This document shows positions 8,591 to 16,989 of a stretch of 39,355 nt of DNA, piece by piece. Under the pieces are notes generated by a model. That model was not told where the DNA came from. It worked only from the letters and a program-made list of their open reading frames with translations, and searched no databases. This DNA comes from Alphaproteobacteria bacterium GWC2_42_16 (GTDB lineage Bacteria; Pseudomonadota; Alphaproteobacteria; UBA9655): positions 1 to 39,355 of the forward strand of contig MEMA01000039.1 in assembly GCA_001767835.1 (NCBI GenBank), written 5' to 3'. Position 1 is the stretch's first letter; the number at the start of each line of letters is the position of its first letter. Made by a program: the position numbers and the translations under genes.

Positions 8591-9160
8591 ATGCTTCGAA
8601 AAATAAAAATTACCATGCCTCTCCTTATCTCCGCTGTCAACGGTTTCTGGAAAAAGCAGGCGCATCTTCAAGGAGAACAACTTTGTTTTTCAGCACTTAC
8701 GCAAGCGCGCCTCCCCATTTTTTATGAATCTTGGCATGTCCCTGACACCCTTGAAGGACGCTTTGATTGTGCAAGCCTTCACATTGCTCTCATTTTAAGA
8801 CATTTAAAAGGTCCTGTTGCTCAAGCTACTTTTGATGCCTTTTTTAAGTATATGGATCTGACCTTGCGCGAAGAAGGGGTTAGTGATCTACGCGTTGGAA
8901 AACAAATTAAAAAATGCGCACAATATTTTTATGGAACGCTTAAATCTTATCACGACGCCTTAGAAGGAAGAGCAACTTTAGAACAGGCCCTTTCCCGAAA
9001 TCTTTATGGAGGCATCTACCCCCCTTCTCTGCGAGATATAGCAGCTTATCTAAGAATGTGTGATGGGCTTTTGAAAAAGCATGATTTTGAACATGAGACG
9101 CCTATACCATGGCCCCCAGAAGAAACCACAATTTTGTCCTTTTTCAGTGATGACAAATAA
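8591..9160 (+). CDS. ubiquinol-cytochrome c chaperone (Cbp3-like)
   Basis: Helical protein of the ubiquinol-cytochrome c chaperone family (bacterial homologues of mitochondrial Cbp3/UQCC1), which help assemble cytochrome bc1. Diagnostic parts are FYESWHVPDTLEGRFDCASL, the long helix with FDAFFKYMDLTLREEGVSDLRVGK, and FYGTLKSYHDAL. Length 189 is slightly longer than the core domain. An alternative ATG at 8615 would leave more room for a promoter between it and bamE (the present gap is 19 nt). Confidence 0.87.
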   Translation: MLRKIKITMPLLISAVNGFWKKQAHLQGEQLCFSALTQARLPIFYESWHVPDTLEGRFDCASLHIALILRHLKGPVAQATFDAFFKYMDLTLREEGVSDLRVGKQIKKCAQYFYGTLKSYHDALEGRATLEQALSRNLYGGIYPPSLRDIAAYLRMCDGLLKKHDFEHETPIPWPPEETTILSFFSDDK

Positions 9161-9225
9161 ACCCAACTCTTATAGATTACACCTTATTCTACAGCCACTC
9201 GTAACCCTAGCCTAGAAAAAATAAT

Positions 9226-10806
9226 ATGAAAAAGTTAAACCTCAAGATCCTCCCTTCCCTCCTCCTCACGAAAGAAATTCTTCTTTTAATCCAAGACCTT
9301 AGTCTCTTAACGGCAAGTTTATATATTACCTTGTTCTTACAATTGGGAGAGAATTTCTATGAGCTTTCCACCTCTGCCCTTGTTTTAAATACTTTCCTTT
9401 ATACCCTCTTTGGACTTTCAGTTTTTTTAAGTCGACATATTTATCAAATGCTTTTTATCGACTCATCCTGGGGTGAATGGACATCCATCAGTCTTTCTGT
9501 CACGTGCATTACCCTTCTCTATCTCCCCGTAACCTTCCTTTTACCGAAGGCCTATACGCTTCCTGATTCAATTCCCCTTGTCAATTGGTTTGTTGCCATT
9601 TCCCTTTTAGAATATTCACGATTTTTACATCGACTTTATCGACGATATTTGTCCCCAAAAATAGAAGAAGCTCCTCCTTTAACGCAAAAGAAAGTTCTTG
9701 ATATTACAGCATTCTTAAAGAGAGACCCCCTTATTATCAATGAAGTTTCCCTTCAAAACTTTATCCAAGGCAAAAGGGTACTTATAACAGGAGCTGGAGG
9801 CACGCTAGGCTCTGCTTTTGCAAAAAGAATAGCTCCTTTTTCACCTACTCATCTTTGTTTCGTTGATCAAAGTGAATCCCTTCTTCAGTCCCTTATGCTC
9901 GACATGAATGAAATCTGCCCAAAAGTTTTATGTGATATCCTTTTGGGAGACATCACATCCCGCGAAAGAATTCGACATATTATTTCAATGTTCAAACCCG
10001 ACATAGTTTTGCATGCCGCAGCCTTAAAACAAGTTCCCTTAGTAGAAGAAAACCTCTCACAAGCCATTCTGACGAATGCTATTGGAACACAAAACGTGGC
10101 TGACGCTTGTCGCGATTTCAAAGTTGGTATTATGCTACTTCTTTCGACCAATGAAGCCATTCTCCCAAAAAATATAATGGGAGCGACAAAACGTCTTTCA
10201 GAAATGTATTGTTTCTCCTTAGACAATCTTGAGCGAAAAAAACCAAACGGAACCCGTTATGTGTGTGTTGAATTTTGTAACGTTTTAGGAGCTGAGGGCT
10301 CTGTCATTCCCCTTTTTAAACGTCAAATTGAAAAGGGAGGACCTCTGACTTTAACACACGCCGATATGACACGCTATTTCATCCCCCTTGAAGATGTCGT
10401 GAATCTTTCTTTAGAAGCCATGATCTTGTCCAAAGCTCAAAAAACTACTGCTGGAAAAGTGTTTTTGTTGGATATGGGTGCACCTATTAAAATCATAGAG
10501 TTGGCTAACTGGCTTATGGATTCAATGGGAGCGGCCACCAAAATTAACTATACAGGCCTTCGTCCAGGTGAAAAAATTACAGAAGAAATTTCTTTAGAAA
10601 GCTTTACCCCGTCCTCACATCCCAAAATTCTTCAGGGAGCCTTTCGTACCATGGATCACGGATTTTTAATGCGGGCCTTTCATGAACTGGAGGCTATAGC
10701 AAAAAGCCAAGATACAGACTCTATGCGTCGTCTTCTTCAAGCCCTGATACCCGAGTATAAAAAAGAAGCTTCTTATGCAGAAGCCGCGTTAGAAGAAGTG
10801 AGTTAA
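9226..10806 (+). CDS. FlaA1/PglF/WbpM-like membrane nucleotide-sugar epimerase/dehydratase with altered active site
   Basis: Four N-terminal membrane segments (about residues 12-38, 42-75, 85-108 and 118-140) are followed by a cytoplasmic extended-SDR domain with GAGGTLGS at about 191-198. Family members remove water from UDP-GlcNAc at C4/C6 for surface polysaccharide or protein-glycan sugars. The MGATKR part of the motif is intact. The usual STDKAV catalytic segment, however, reads STNEAI, so the Asp and Lys required by studied 4,6-dehydratases are Asn and Glu. It may have changed or lost activity. The neighbour on the opposite strand is a LPS-type glycosyltransferase, suggesting a surface glycan role. 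Confidence 0.87.
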   Translation: MKKLNLKILPSLLLTKEILLLIQDLSLLTASLYITLFLQLGENFYELSTSALVLNTFLYTLFGLSVFLSRHIYQMLFIDSSWGEWTSISLSVTCITLLYLPVTFLLPKAYTLPDSIPLVNWFVAISLLEYSRFLHRLYRRYLSPKIEEAPPLTQKKVLDITAFLKRDPLIINEVSLQNFIQGKRVLITGAGGTLGSAFAKRIAPFSPTHLCFVDQSESLLQSLMLDMNEICPKVLCDILLGDITSRERIRHIISMFKPDIVLHAAALKQVPLVEENLSQAILTNAIGTQNVADACRDFKVGIMLLLSTNEAILPKNIMGATKRLSEMYCFSLDNLERKKPNGTRYVCVEFCNVLGAEGSVIPLFKRQIEKGGPLTLTHADMTRYFIPLEDVVNLSLEAMILSKAQKTTAGKVFLLDMGAPIKIIELANWLMDSMGAATKINYTGLRPGEKITEEISLESFTPSSHPKILQGAFRTMDHGFLMRAFHELEAIAKSQDTDSMRRLLQALIPEYKKEASYAEAALEEVS

Positions 10807-10817
10807 AAGACGCCGCT

Positions 10818-11606
10818 TCATTCATTAATGATGACTTGTTTTTCCCAGAGTTTTGCAAGGCGCATAAAACGTATATAGGCATAGTGATAGGCAAGGATGA
10901 GCCCGTAACGGCCTCTGAGGATATTTCCCCGCGTGAAATATCCTATAAGGAAACTCAATGGGAATTCAAAGGCCAAACGAAAAAGAGAAACTTTTTTCCC
11001 CTGGTTAATAAAGACAGTCGCTTGTAGGTTTGTATAAACATTGGCTTTTTCAATCAAATGAGATAAAGAACGAATGCTTTTATGGTAGACATCCCCTTTT
11101 AAGGTTATATATTCAGTGCCATTTTTAAGAAGAATCCTATCATGAATAGGGCTCTTAGAATAACGTCCTTGATCAAGATGATAAAGGCGCACAACCTGAT
11201 AAGTATATGGCCAAAACCCGGGCTTTTTCTGATGAGGATAAACATCCTTAATTTTTAATTTGAAGGCCTTGTTTTTAGGAGGTAGAGTATGAAAAACCTT
11301 CTGAATTTCTAGAGCCAACTCAGGCGAAATACTTTCATCTGCATCCAAATTGAGAACCCACTTATTCCGGCATTGCTCTTCAGCAAACCGTTTTTGAGGT
11401 CCATAACCTGGCCAGTCTTTTTCAATCACTCTGGCCCCTAGACTTTTGCTAACGCTAACCGTTTGATCCTGACTTCCGGAATCAACAACAATAACTTCAC
11501 TAACCCAATCCACAACACTTTTAATGCACGCTGGAATTCGATCTTCCTCATCTTGCGCAATAATAAAAACAGATAAAGGAAGCTTTTGAGATATCTTTTG
11601 TGGCAT
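10818..11606 (-). CDS. family 2 glycosyltransferase, WaaE/KdtX-like
   Basis: GT-A fold glycosyltransferase. The N-terminal strand LSVFIIAQDEEDRIPACIKS, the VVDSGSQDQT loop and the DAD metal/nucleotide motif in VLNLDADESIS (about residues 87-96) are all present. The GYGPQKRFAEEQ segment and length (262) match the WaaE/KdtX group, which adds a sugar to the LPS inner core. A C-terminal amphipathic or hydrophobic part (FPLSFLIGYFTRGNILRGRYG) suggests membrane association. It is convergent with the dehydratase-like gene, 11 nt apart. The exact sugar cannot be told from sequence. Confidence 0.85.
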   Translation of the reverse strand: MPQKISQKLPLSVFIIAQDEEDRIPACIKSVVDWVSEVIVVDSGSQDQTVSVSKSLGARVIEKDWPGYGPQKRFAEEQCRNKWVLNLDADESISPELALEIQKVFHTLPPKNKAFKLKIKDVYPHQKKPGFWPYTYQVVRLYHLDQGRYSKSPIHDRILLKNGTEYITLKGDVYHKSIRSLSHLIEKANVYTNLQATVFINQGKKVSLFRLAFEFPLSFLIGYFTRGNILRGRYGLILAYHYAYIRFMRLAKLWEKQVIINE

Positions 11607-11744
11607 TACCGTACTTTTTTAATATTGCACCAAGATGAAACTTTACATAAATACACTTTTCCCAGTCTACATTTTTTATTGTACACATTTTTTCTTAAAA
11701 AGCCAGTTTTTGAATTAGTCATATTTTTTAAACCCCACCATTAA
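11607..11744. other. 138-bp intergenic gap
   Basis: AT-rich spacer between the glycosyltransferase start and the iron permease-like stop. No convincing gene, hairpin or RNA was seen. Confidence 0.5.
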
Positions 11745-12155
11745 TCATACTTCCTTTGGTTTTGTATCCCTTAGCCCTCGCAACAAATCTTGTCGGGCGA
11801 CCTGCGCCAATTTTTCATACTTTGCCTTAATGTGATCCAATTGCGTTTCTGTCAATTCCTCAAGATCTAAAAGTGCATTATGCGCTCCTTCATGGGAACG
11901 AATAAGCTCATCAAGTTTGATTTGTATGGCTTCCCCATCACGGTTTTGCGTATTCTGAATTAAGAACACCATGAAAAACGTGATAATGGTCGTCGCTGTA
12001 TTAATAAAAAGCTGCCACGTATCTGAAAATTCAAAAAGAAATCCTGAGATCAACCAAAGGATTAAAAAACAGCAAGAAAAAATAAAAGCCATTGGTTGGC
12101 CTGAAATATGAGCAATATGTCGAGCAAAATTTGAAAAATGTTTTGTGATCTGCAT
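11745..12155 (-). CDS. low-affinity iron permease family protein
   Basis: About 136 residues with two membrane segments, AFIFSCCFLILWLISGFLF and the stretch LFINTATTIITFFMVFLIQ, followed by NTQNRDGEAIQIKLDELIR. This is the hallmark of the small bacterial low-affinity iron permease (Fet4-related) family. The transport function of the short bacterial members is not established. The start at 12155 is chosen because AAGGAAA precedes that ATG; a longer frame to 12311 would run into mutS. The gene is divergent from mutS. Confidence 0.85.
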   Translation of the reverse strand: MQITKHFSNFARHIAHISGQPMAFIFSCCFLILWLISGFLFEFSDTWQLFINTATTIITFFMVFLIQNTQNRDGEAIQIKLDELIRSHEGAHNALLDLEELTETQLDHIKAKYEKLAQVARQDLLRGLRDTKPKEV

Positions 12156-12227
12156 TTTTATTTTCCTTTCATAATTAGCATGGTAATTATTCCTTTTATA
12201 CAAAGTATAATGCCCTGGAGTTGACAT

Positions 12228-14834
12228 ATGGCGCAAGCAGCCTTTAAAGAATCGAAGCCACTCACCGCTCTCACTCCTATGATGGCGCAATATCTCGAGA
12301 TAAAGTCTCACTACCTTGACGCGCTTTTGTTTTATCGTATGGGGGATTTTTATGAGATGTTTTTTGAGGACGCAATTTTGGCCTCAAAAGCGTTGGATAT
12401 TGCTTTAACGAAGCGGGGAAAAGGCAAAGAGGGTGAAGACGTTCCCATGTGCGGCGTCCCAGTGCATGCCAGCAACACCTACTTAGCACGACTTATCCGA
12501 CAAGGATTTCGGGTGGCCATTTGTGAGCAACTGGAAGATCCAGACTCTCGTCAAACAAAAGGTCCTTTAAAACGAGACGTCATTCGCCTTATCACGCCAG
12601 GAACCCTCACAGAAGAAGGGCTTTTAGAAGCAAGCCAAAATAATTTCCTCACATGTCTTGTTCCTAGTAAAACAGGGCTAATTGGGCTCGCATCACTTGA
12701 TATCTCTACCGGCGATTTTTTCGTTGAGTCGACTCCTCTCTCTCACTTAGAAACTGTCCTAGCACGCTTAAGACCTGGCGAGCTTCTTCTTCCTGATTCC
12801 TTTTTAAAAACACCAGAGCTTTACGAGACTTTTCAAGAGCTTAAAAAGAAAATCACCCCTCTTCCTTCCAGTCGGTTTGATGATCAAAATGGACTTGAAC
12901 GTCTGAAAGAACTTTATGGGGTTGAAGCCCTTGATGCCTATGGAGAATTTAAACCTCAAGAAATAGCAGCATCTGGGGCTCTTATTGATTATATTCGCCT
13001 AACTCAAAAGCAGGACATTCCCTCTTTAAAACCCCCCAAGCGTCTCAAAGAAGGAGGTAGGCTTGAGCTCGATGCCGCCACGCGACGTAACTTAGAACTT
13101 CATGCTTCCCTCGGCGGAGAAAAGCGTGGCAGTCTTTTAGACGTGATTGACCATACAACGACTCCCATGGGAGCCCGCCTTCTCTCGCACCACCTTGCAG
13201 CTCCCCTCACACATCTCAAGGATATTCAAAAACGGTTGGACTGTGTGGATTTCTTTTTTGAAAATCCTCAAGTCAATAAAGCCTTACGAGTTGTTTTGAC
13301 GCATTGTCCAGACTTGGAGCGCCCCTTAGCACGTTTAACGTGGGGGCGAGGCGGGCCGCGTGATTTAGCGGCTTTAAATCGAGGGTTGTCCCTTCTTCCT
13401 GATATCAAAAAAATATTTGAAGAACAACGGGTTCCAGAATCCCTAAGGGGGATTGTAAAGCGTCTTGGTTCTTATGATGACCTCACAAACCGTCTTACGC
13501 AGGCTTTAAAAGATGAATTACCGCACTTAGCGCGTGAGGGAGGAATTATTCGCCCCGGCTATCATCCCCCCCTTGATGAGCTTCTGGCCCTTCGAAACAA
13601 CAGCCAAGAGGCTTTAAGGGCCCTTCAAGAACGATATAGCATGGAAACGGGTATTTCCTCCCTTAAAATCAAACACAACAATATCATAGGCTATCATGTT
13701 GAGGTCACCAGCCTTCATAAGGATAAATTAGGACCCGCTTTTATTCACCGGCAAACCATGGCTAATGCCATGCGCTTTTCCACAACAGAGCTTGCCGAAC
13801 TTGAGCAAAAAATTATGGGAGCCCTTGACCAGGCATTAGCGATAGAGCTGCGTCTCTTCCAAGATCTCGTAAATGAAGTAGTTGCAAGAGCATCAAACAT
13901 TATTGAAACAGCCCATGCTCTCGCAGCACTCGATGTTGCAGCAAGCCATGCCTTTCTTGCAACAGAAAAGAATTATGTCAAGCCAGCCCTTGATGAAACC
14001 TTGGCTTTTGACATCATTGGGGGCCGCCATCCTGTGGTGGAAGCTCTTCTTCCCCAAGAAATCCCCTTTATCCCAAATGATTGCCGTCTCAATGGGCTTT
14101 GGCTTCTCACAGGCCCCAATATGGCTGGGAAAAGTACCTTCCTTCGTCAAAACGCCCTTATTGCTCTCATGGCTCACATGGGAATGTATGTGCCTGCACA
14201 AAAGGCTCACATTGGGATCATGGATCGTATCTTTAGCCGCGTGGGAGCCTCAGATGATCTGGCACGAGGCCGATCAACCTTTATGGTGGAAATGACGGAA
14301 ACAGCCACCATTTTAAATCAAGCCACCCCACGAAGCTTCATTATTTTAGACGAGATTGGAAGGGGCACGGCCACCTTTGATGGTCTTTCTATTGCCTGGG
14401 CTTGCGTCGAACACCTCGTTCACGTGAATCAGGCGCGTTCCCTTTTTGCCACCCATTATCATGAACTCACAGCTCTTGAGACATCTGAAGACGAGGTCAA
14501 CTGCTACACGGTGAAGATCCGAGAGTGGGAAGATCAAATTATTTTTCTTCATGAAATTGTCAAAGGAACAGCTGACAAATCTTATGGTATTCATGTAGGC
14601 AAGCTTGCGGGGCTTCCTCCGTCCGTTGTGAAACGTGCCGAAGAGGTTCTAAGAACTTTAGAAGAAACGAAACCAAAACTGGCCTCAAAGGCGCTTCCCC
14701 TTTTTATGGAAGCTCACAGCGCCCCTTCTCCCTTAACAAAAGCTATTGAGGTCTTAAATCCTGATGACTTTTCGCCAAAAGAAGCCTTAGACCATCTTTA
14801 CGTGCTTAAGAAGCTTTTGAAAGAGAAAAAGTAA
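12228..14834 (+). CDS. mutS: DNA mismatch repair protein MutS
   Basis: Full-length MutS (868 residues) that recognises mismatches and starts methyl-independent or MutL-directed repair. The mismatch-reading Phe and Glu are F41 and E43 in GDFYEMF. Connector, lever and clamp regions follow. The ABC-type ATPase has Walker A GPNMAGKST at about 629-637, then SRVGASDDLARGRSTFMVEM, Walker B FIILDEIGRGT, and the THYHEL switch. It is the last clearly core gene before the island border. Confidence 0.98.
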   Translation: MAQAAFKESKPLTALTPMMAQYLEIKSHYLDALLFYRMGDFYEMFFEDAILASKALDIALTKRGKGKEGEDVPMCGVPVHASNTYLARLIRQGFRVAICEQLEDPDSRQTKGPLKRDVIRLITPGTLTEEGLLEASQNNFLTCLVPSKTGLIGLASLDISTGDFFVESTPLSHLETVLARLRPGELLLPDSFLKTPELYETFQELKKKITPLPSSRFDDQNGLERLKELYGVEALDAYGEFKPQEIAASGALIDYIRLTQKQDIPSLKPPKRLKEGGRLELDAATRRNLELHASLGGEKRGSLLDVIDHTTTPMGARLLSHHLAAPLTHLKDIQKRLDCVDFFFENPQVNKALRVVLTHCPDLERPLARLTWGRGGPRDLAALNRGLSLLPDIKKIFEEQRVPESLRGIVKRLGSYDDLTNRLTQALKDELPHLAREGGIIRPGYHPPLDELLALRNNSQEALRALQERYSMETGISSLKIKHNNIIGYHVEVTSLHKDKLGPAFIHRQTMANAMRFSTTELAELEQKIMGALDQALAIELRLFQDLVNEVVARASNIIETAHALAALDVAASHAFLATEKNYVKPALDETLAFDIIGGRHPVVEALLPQEIPFIPNDCRLNGLWLLTGPNMAGKSTFLRQNALIALMAHMGMYVPAQKAHIGIMDRIFSRVGASDDLARGRSTFMVEMTETATILNQATPRSFIILDEIGRGTATFDGLSIAWACVEHLVHVNQARSLFATHYHELTALETSEDEVNCYTVKIREWEDQIIFLHEIVKGTADKSYGIHVGKLAGLPPSVVKRAEEVLRTLEETKPKLASKALPLFMEAHSAPSPLTKAIEVLNPDDFSPKEALDHLYVLKKLLKEKK

Positions 14835-15363
14835 AGAGAGTTTAAAAATACAAACAAGCCTTGATAAAAACCACTATGAGACCGGCAGAAAAATGTCTGA
14901 CGAAGCTGTTGAATCACACCGTTCGATTTCAACCGGATTATGCAATTGGCCATTTTAACATTTGACGAATTTTCATAAGATACAAATATGATAGAGAATC
15001 TAGCAAAAAAGGAGATATCTTTGAGAAAACAAAGTGGAGGCACGTGGCATATGACTGAGATTATAACTGACCTAGAAGATTGAGAGATTGGCTTAAGTAG
15101 GGCCCAAAGGTTTAGGTTTGGCGGTGATGGAAAATTTCAACTGCTTTTTTTAGGTTTATGGAAAAATTTCCGAGGTGAGTCGGGAAAGGGGGGCTGTTAA
15201 TATTTTTCCATGACGATTTTATGATGGCATTTGAAATTATAGCGACAATAACCCCGAAAGAAAAATCAATCTTAATCTCAATTTGCTTAATTCCAAAGTA
15301 TACCCGGCGTATACTCGAAGAATTTTTCCATTTTTATGGAGCTGCAAAACCCCTGTCTTTCCC
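14835..15363. other. island-border intergenic region
   Basis: About 530 bp without a convincing gene between mutS and the tRNA fragment. It holds one copy of the 10-mer CAATTGGCCA (14943-14952), four ATGGAAAA(A)T-type sites in both orientations (15127-15137, 15158-15167, 15202-15211, 15322-15331), and the GTATAC module at 15297-15314. A 20-codon frame starting TTG at about 15021 after GGAG has no recognisable product. Confidence 0.5.
15297..15314. repeat. GTATAC-n5-GTATAC module, copy 2
   Basis: Identical to 672-689, and placed at the same 50-nt distance from a tRNA-Lys CCA end. The intervening 50 nt are also partly alike (T-run, then CAAAACCCCT-like, then TTTCC), indicating a common origin. 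Confidence 0.7.
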
Positions 15364-15410
15364 TGGTAGGCGCTGCGGGATTCGAACCCACGACCCTCTG
15401 ATTAAAAGTC
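15364..15410 (-). other. attachment site: 3' fragment of tRNA-Lys(UUU)
   Basis: The minus strand carries only the 3' part of a tRNA: anticodon loop with TTT, variable region, T arm with GGTTCGAATCC, acceptor 3' strand AGGCGCC-like and CCA at 15366-15364. The D arm and 5' acceptor strand are missing. A partial tRNA next to a tyrosine integrase is the standard trace of integration into a tRNA 3' end, and it defines the left border of the island. Confidence 0.82.
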
Positions 15411-15571
15411 TTAGATTTATAGGTTTCTCTCAATATTTCTGGTTCTCTAAAAATATATATCTATTTGTTTTATAACGATTTTTGTTCTCACTCATTCTTT
15501 TTCATATTGCCAAAATCTTTTTATGCTGCTACCTATGTGCTACCTAGAATGAAAAATAAGGGCAACTGATT

Positions 15572-16729
15572 ATGCAAAAACTGACTAAGAAAATTGTTGA
15601 GTCAACTCTCCCTCAAGATAAGGATCTTATCCTATGGGATTCTGAGATCAGTGGATTTTTTTGTAAGGTGACTCCTACTGGGAAGAAGAGCTATTTTTTG
15701 TATTATCGCACTCAGGATAGAAGACAACGAAGACCAAAAATTGGCGATCATGGAATTATGACTTGTGAGCAAGCCAGGAATATAGCCCAACGGTGGCTTT
15801 TGGAAGTGAGCCAAGGGAAGGATCCTTCCGGAGAAAAACAAGAGGTGCGCCAAACTCCAATACTCAAAGAGCTTGCAGAAAAATATATGAAAGAACATGC
15901 CCCCCACAAAAAATTGTCAAGCTGCAAAGAAGACCAACGGTTGTGGAATCAATTTATTCTGGCCACTTTGGGTTCATTAAAAGTCTCATCTATAGAGAGA
16001 AGTGATATCGCCAAGCTTCACCACTCACTACAACATCTTCCGACGACAGCCAACCGCGTGCGGAGTCTTTTGTCTAAAGCTTTAAACTTAGCGGAGTTAT
16101 GGGGGTATAGACCAAACCATTCCAATCCTTGCCTTCACATAAAAAAATATAGTGAAACGAAACGAGAGCGGTTTTTAAGCCAGGACGAGATTGCTAAATT
16201 GATGGGAGTACTGGATGAGGAGGAGAGAGGAAATACAAATCCCTGGCCTCTTCATGCGATTCGCCTGCTATTGATTACAGGGTGTCGCCTCAATGAAATT
16301 CTTACCCTCAAATGGGAAGAGGTCGATCTGAAGAACCAGTGTCTACGTCTTCGGGATAGCAAGACAGGCAAAAAACTTATTTATCTTTCAACAATTGCCA
16401 TTGAGCTTTTAAAACACATTCCTCAGGAGGTTGGGAATCCTTTTGTGATTTGTGGGGGCAAAGAAGGAGCTCATCTCATTAACCTGCAAAAACCCTGGAG
16501 GCGGATTCGAGAGAAGGTTGGACTTGAGGATGTTCGTCTCCATGACTTACGCCATACCTTTGCCTCAATAGCTGCCAGCAACGGGTTATCCCTCCCCATT
16601 ATAGGAGCCCTCTTAGGGCATAAACAAACCCAAACCACAGCTCGCTATGCTCACCTTATTGGGCAGCCCCTTCTAGAAGCAAGTGAAAAAATAAGTGGAA
16701 AGATTATGGAAAAAACAAAAAACGCCTAA
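15572..16729 (+). CDS. tyrosine-type site-specific integrase (P4-like, DUF4102 N-terminus)
   Basis: 385-residue recombinase. The N-terminal arm-binding domain of the DUF4102 type covers about 1-90 (KLTKKIVES, then GFFCKVTPTGKKSYFLYYR). A SAM-like core-binding domain follows. The catalytic domain has R239 (GCRLNEIL), H324 and R327 (HDLRHTFAS), H350 (GHKQTQT) and nucleophile Y359 (ARYAHL). It should integrate and excise the island at the tRNA-Lys 3' end 160 nt upstream. All catalytic residues are present, so it appears active. Confidence 0.96.
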   Translation: MQKLTKKIVESTLPQDKDLILWDSEISGFFCKVTPTGKKSYFLYYRTQDRRQRRPKIGDHGIMTCEQARNIAQRWLLEVSQGKDPSGEKQEVRQTPILKELAEKYMKEHAPHKKLSSCKEDQRLWNQFILATLGSLKVSSIERSDIAKLHHSLQHLPTTANRVRSLLSKALNLAELWGYRPNHSNPCLHIKKYSETKRERFLSQDEIAKLMGVLDEEERGNTNPWPLHAIRLLLITGCRLNEILTLKWEEVDLKNQCLRLRDSKTGKKLIYLSTIAIELLKHIPQEVGNPFVICGGKEGAHLINLQKPWRRIREKVGLEDVRLHDLRHTFASIAASNGLSLPIIGALLGHKQTQTTARYAHLIGQPLLEASEKISGKIMEKTKNA

Positions 16730-16769
16730 GAGTCTCAAAGATGGAGGCCTTGTTAAGAGCTTATACTCA

Positions 16770-16803
16770 AAGGAGAGAATAAAGATCTCAAGGTCTCCTT
16801 TTC
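16770..16803 (+). terminator. rho-independent terminator after integrase
   Basis: AAGGAGA (16770-16776) pairs with TCTCCTT (16794-16800) and is followed by TTC, 41 nt after the integrase stop. Confidence 0.5.
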
Positions 16804-16865
16804 TTGAGGTGGCCTATTCTTTGTTCTCTAAGAGAGCCTCTTTTCGAAAATGCAAAGAATTTTAC

Positions 16866-16897
16866 ATCCGATAATTGACATTTTCCATTTATCGGAT
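16866..16897 (+). promoter_or_regulatory. promoter with overlapping inverted-repeat operator
   Basis: A perfect 9-bp inverted repeat, ATCCGATAA (16866-16874) and TTATCGGAT (16889-16897), brackets a TTGACA hexamer (16875-16880). A plausible -10 (ACAAAT, 16898-16903) lies 17 bp further on. Overlap with the -35 suggests repression of the ATPase gene at 16990. The hexamers are weak beyond TTGACA. Confidence 0.45.
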
Positions 16898-16989
16898 ACA
16901 AATAAGCTTAAGAAGGTTTCATCCGAAAAATGGATTTTTCCTTTTTTAGGATTTAAGATTCTTTTTTTTAATAATGAGGAAATTCATAA

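Noticed and set aside
8571-8640. Longer N-terminus of bamE
   Set aside because: It would bury the lipoprotein signal peptide and overlap the divergent chaperone gene.
12156-12311. Longer N-terminus of the iron permease-like protein
   Set aside because: It overlaps the start of mutS and the family start with a good ribosome site is at 12155.
15221-15475. 84-codon plus-strand frame over the attachment region
   Set aside because: It reads through the tRNA fragment and the GTATAC module and has no protein-like composition or ribosome site.
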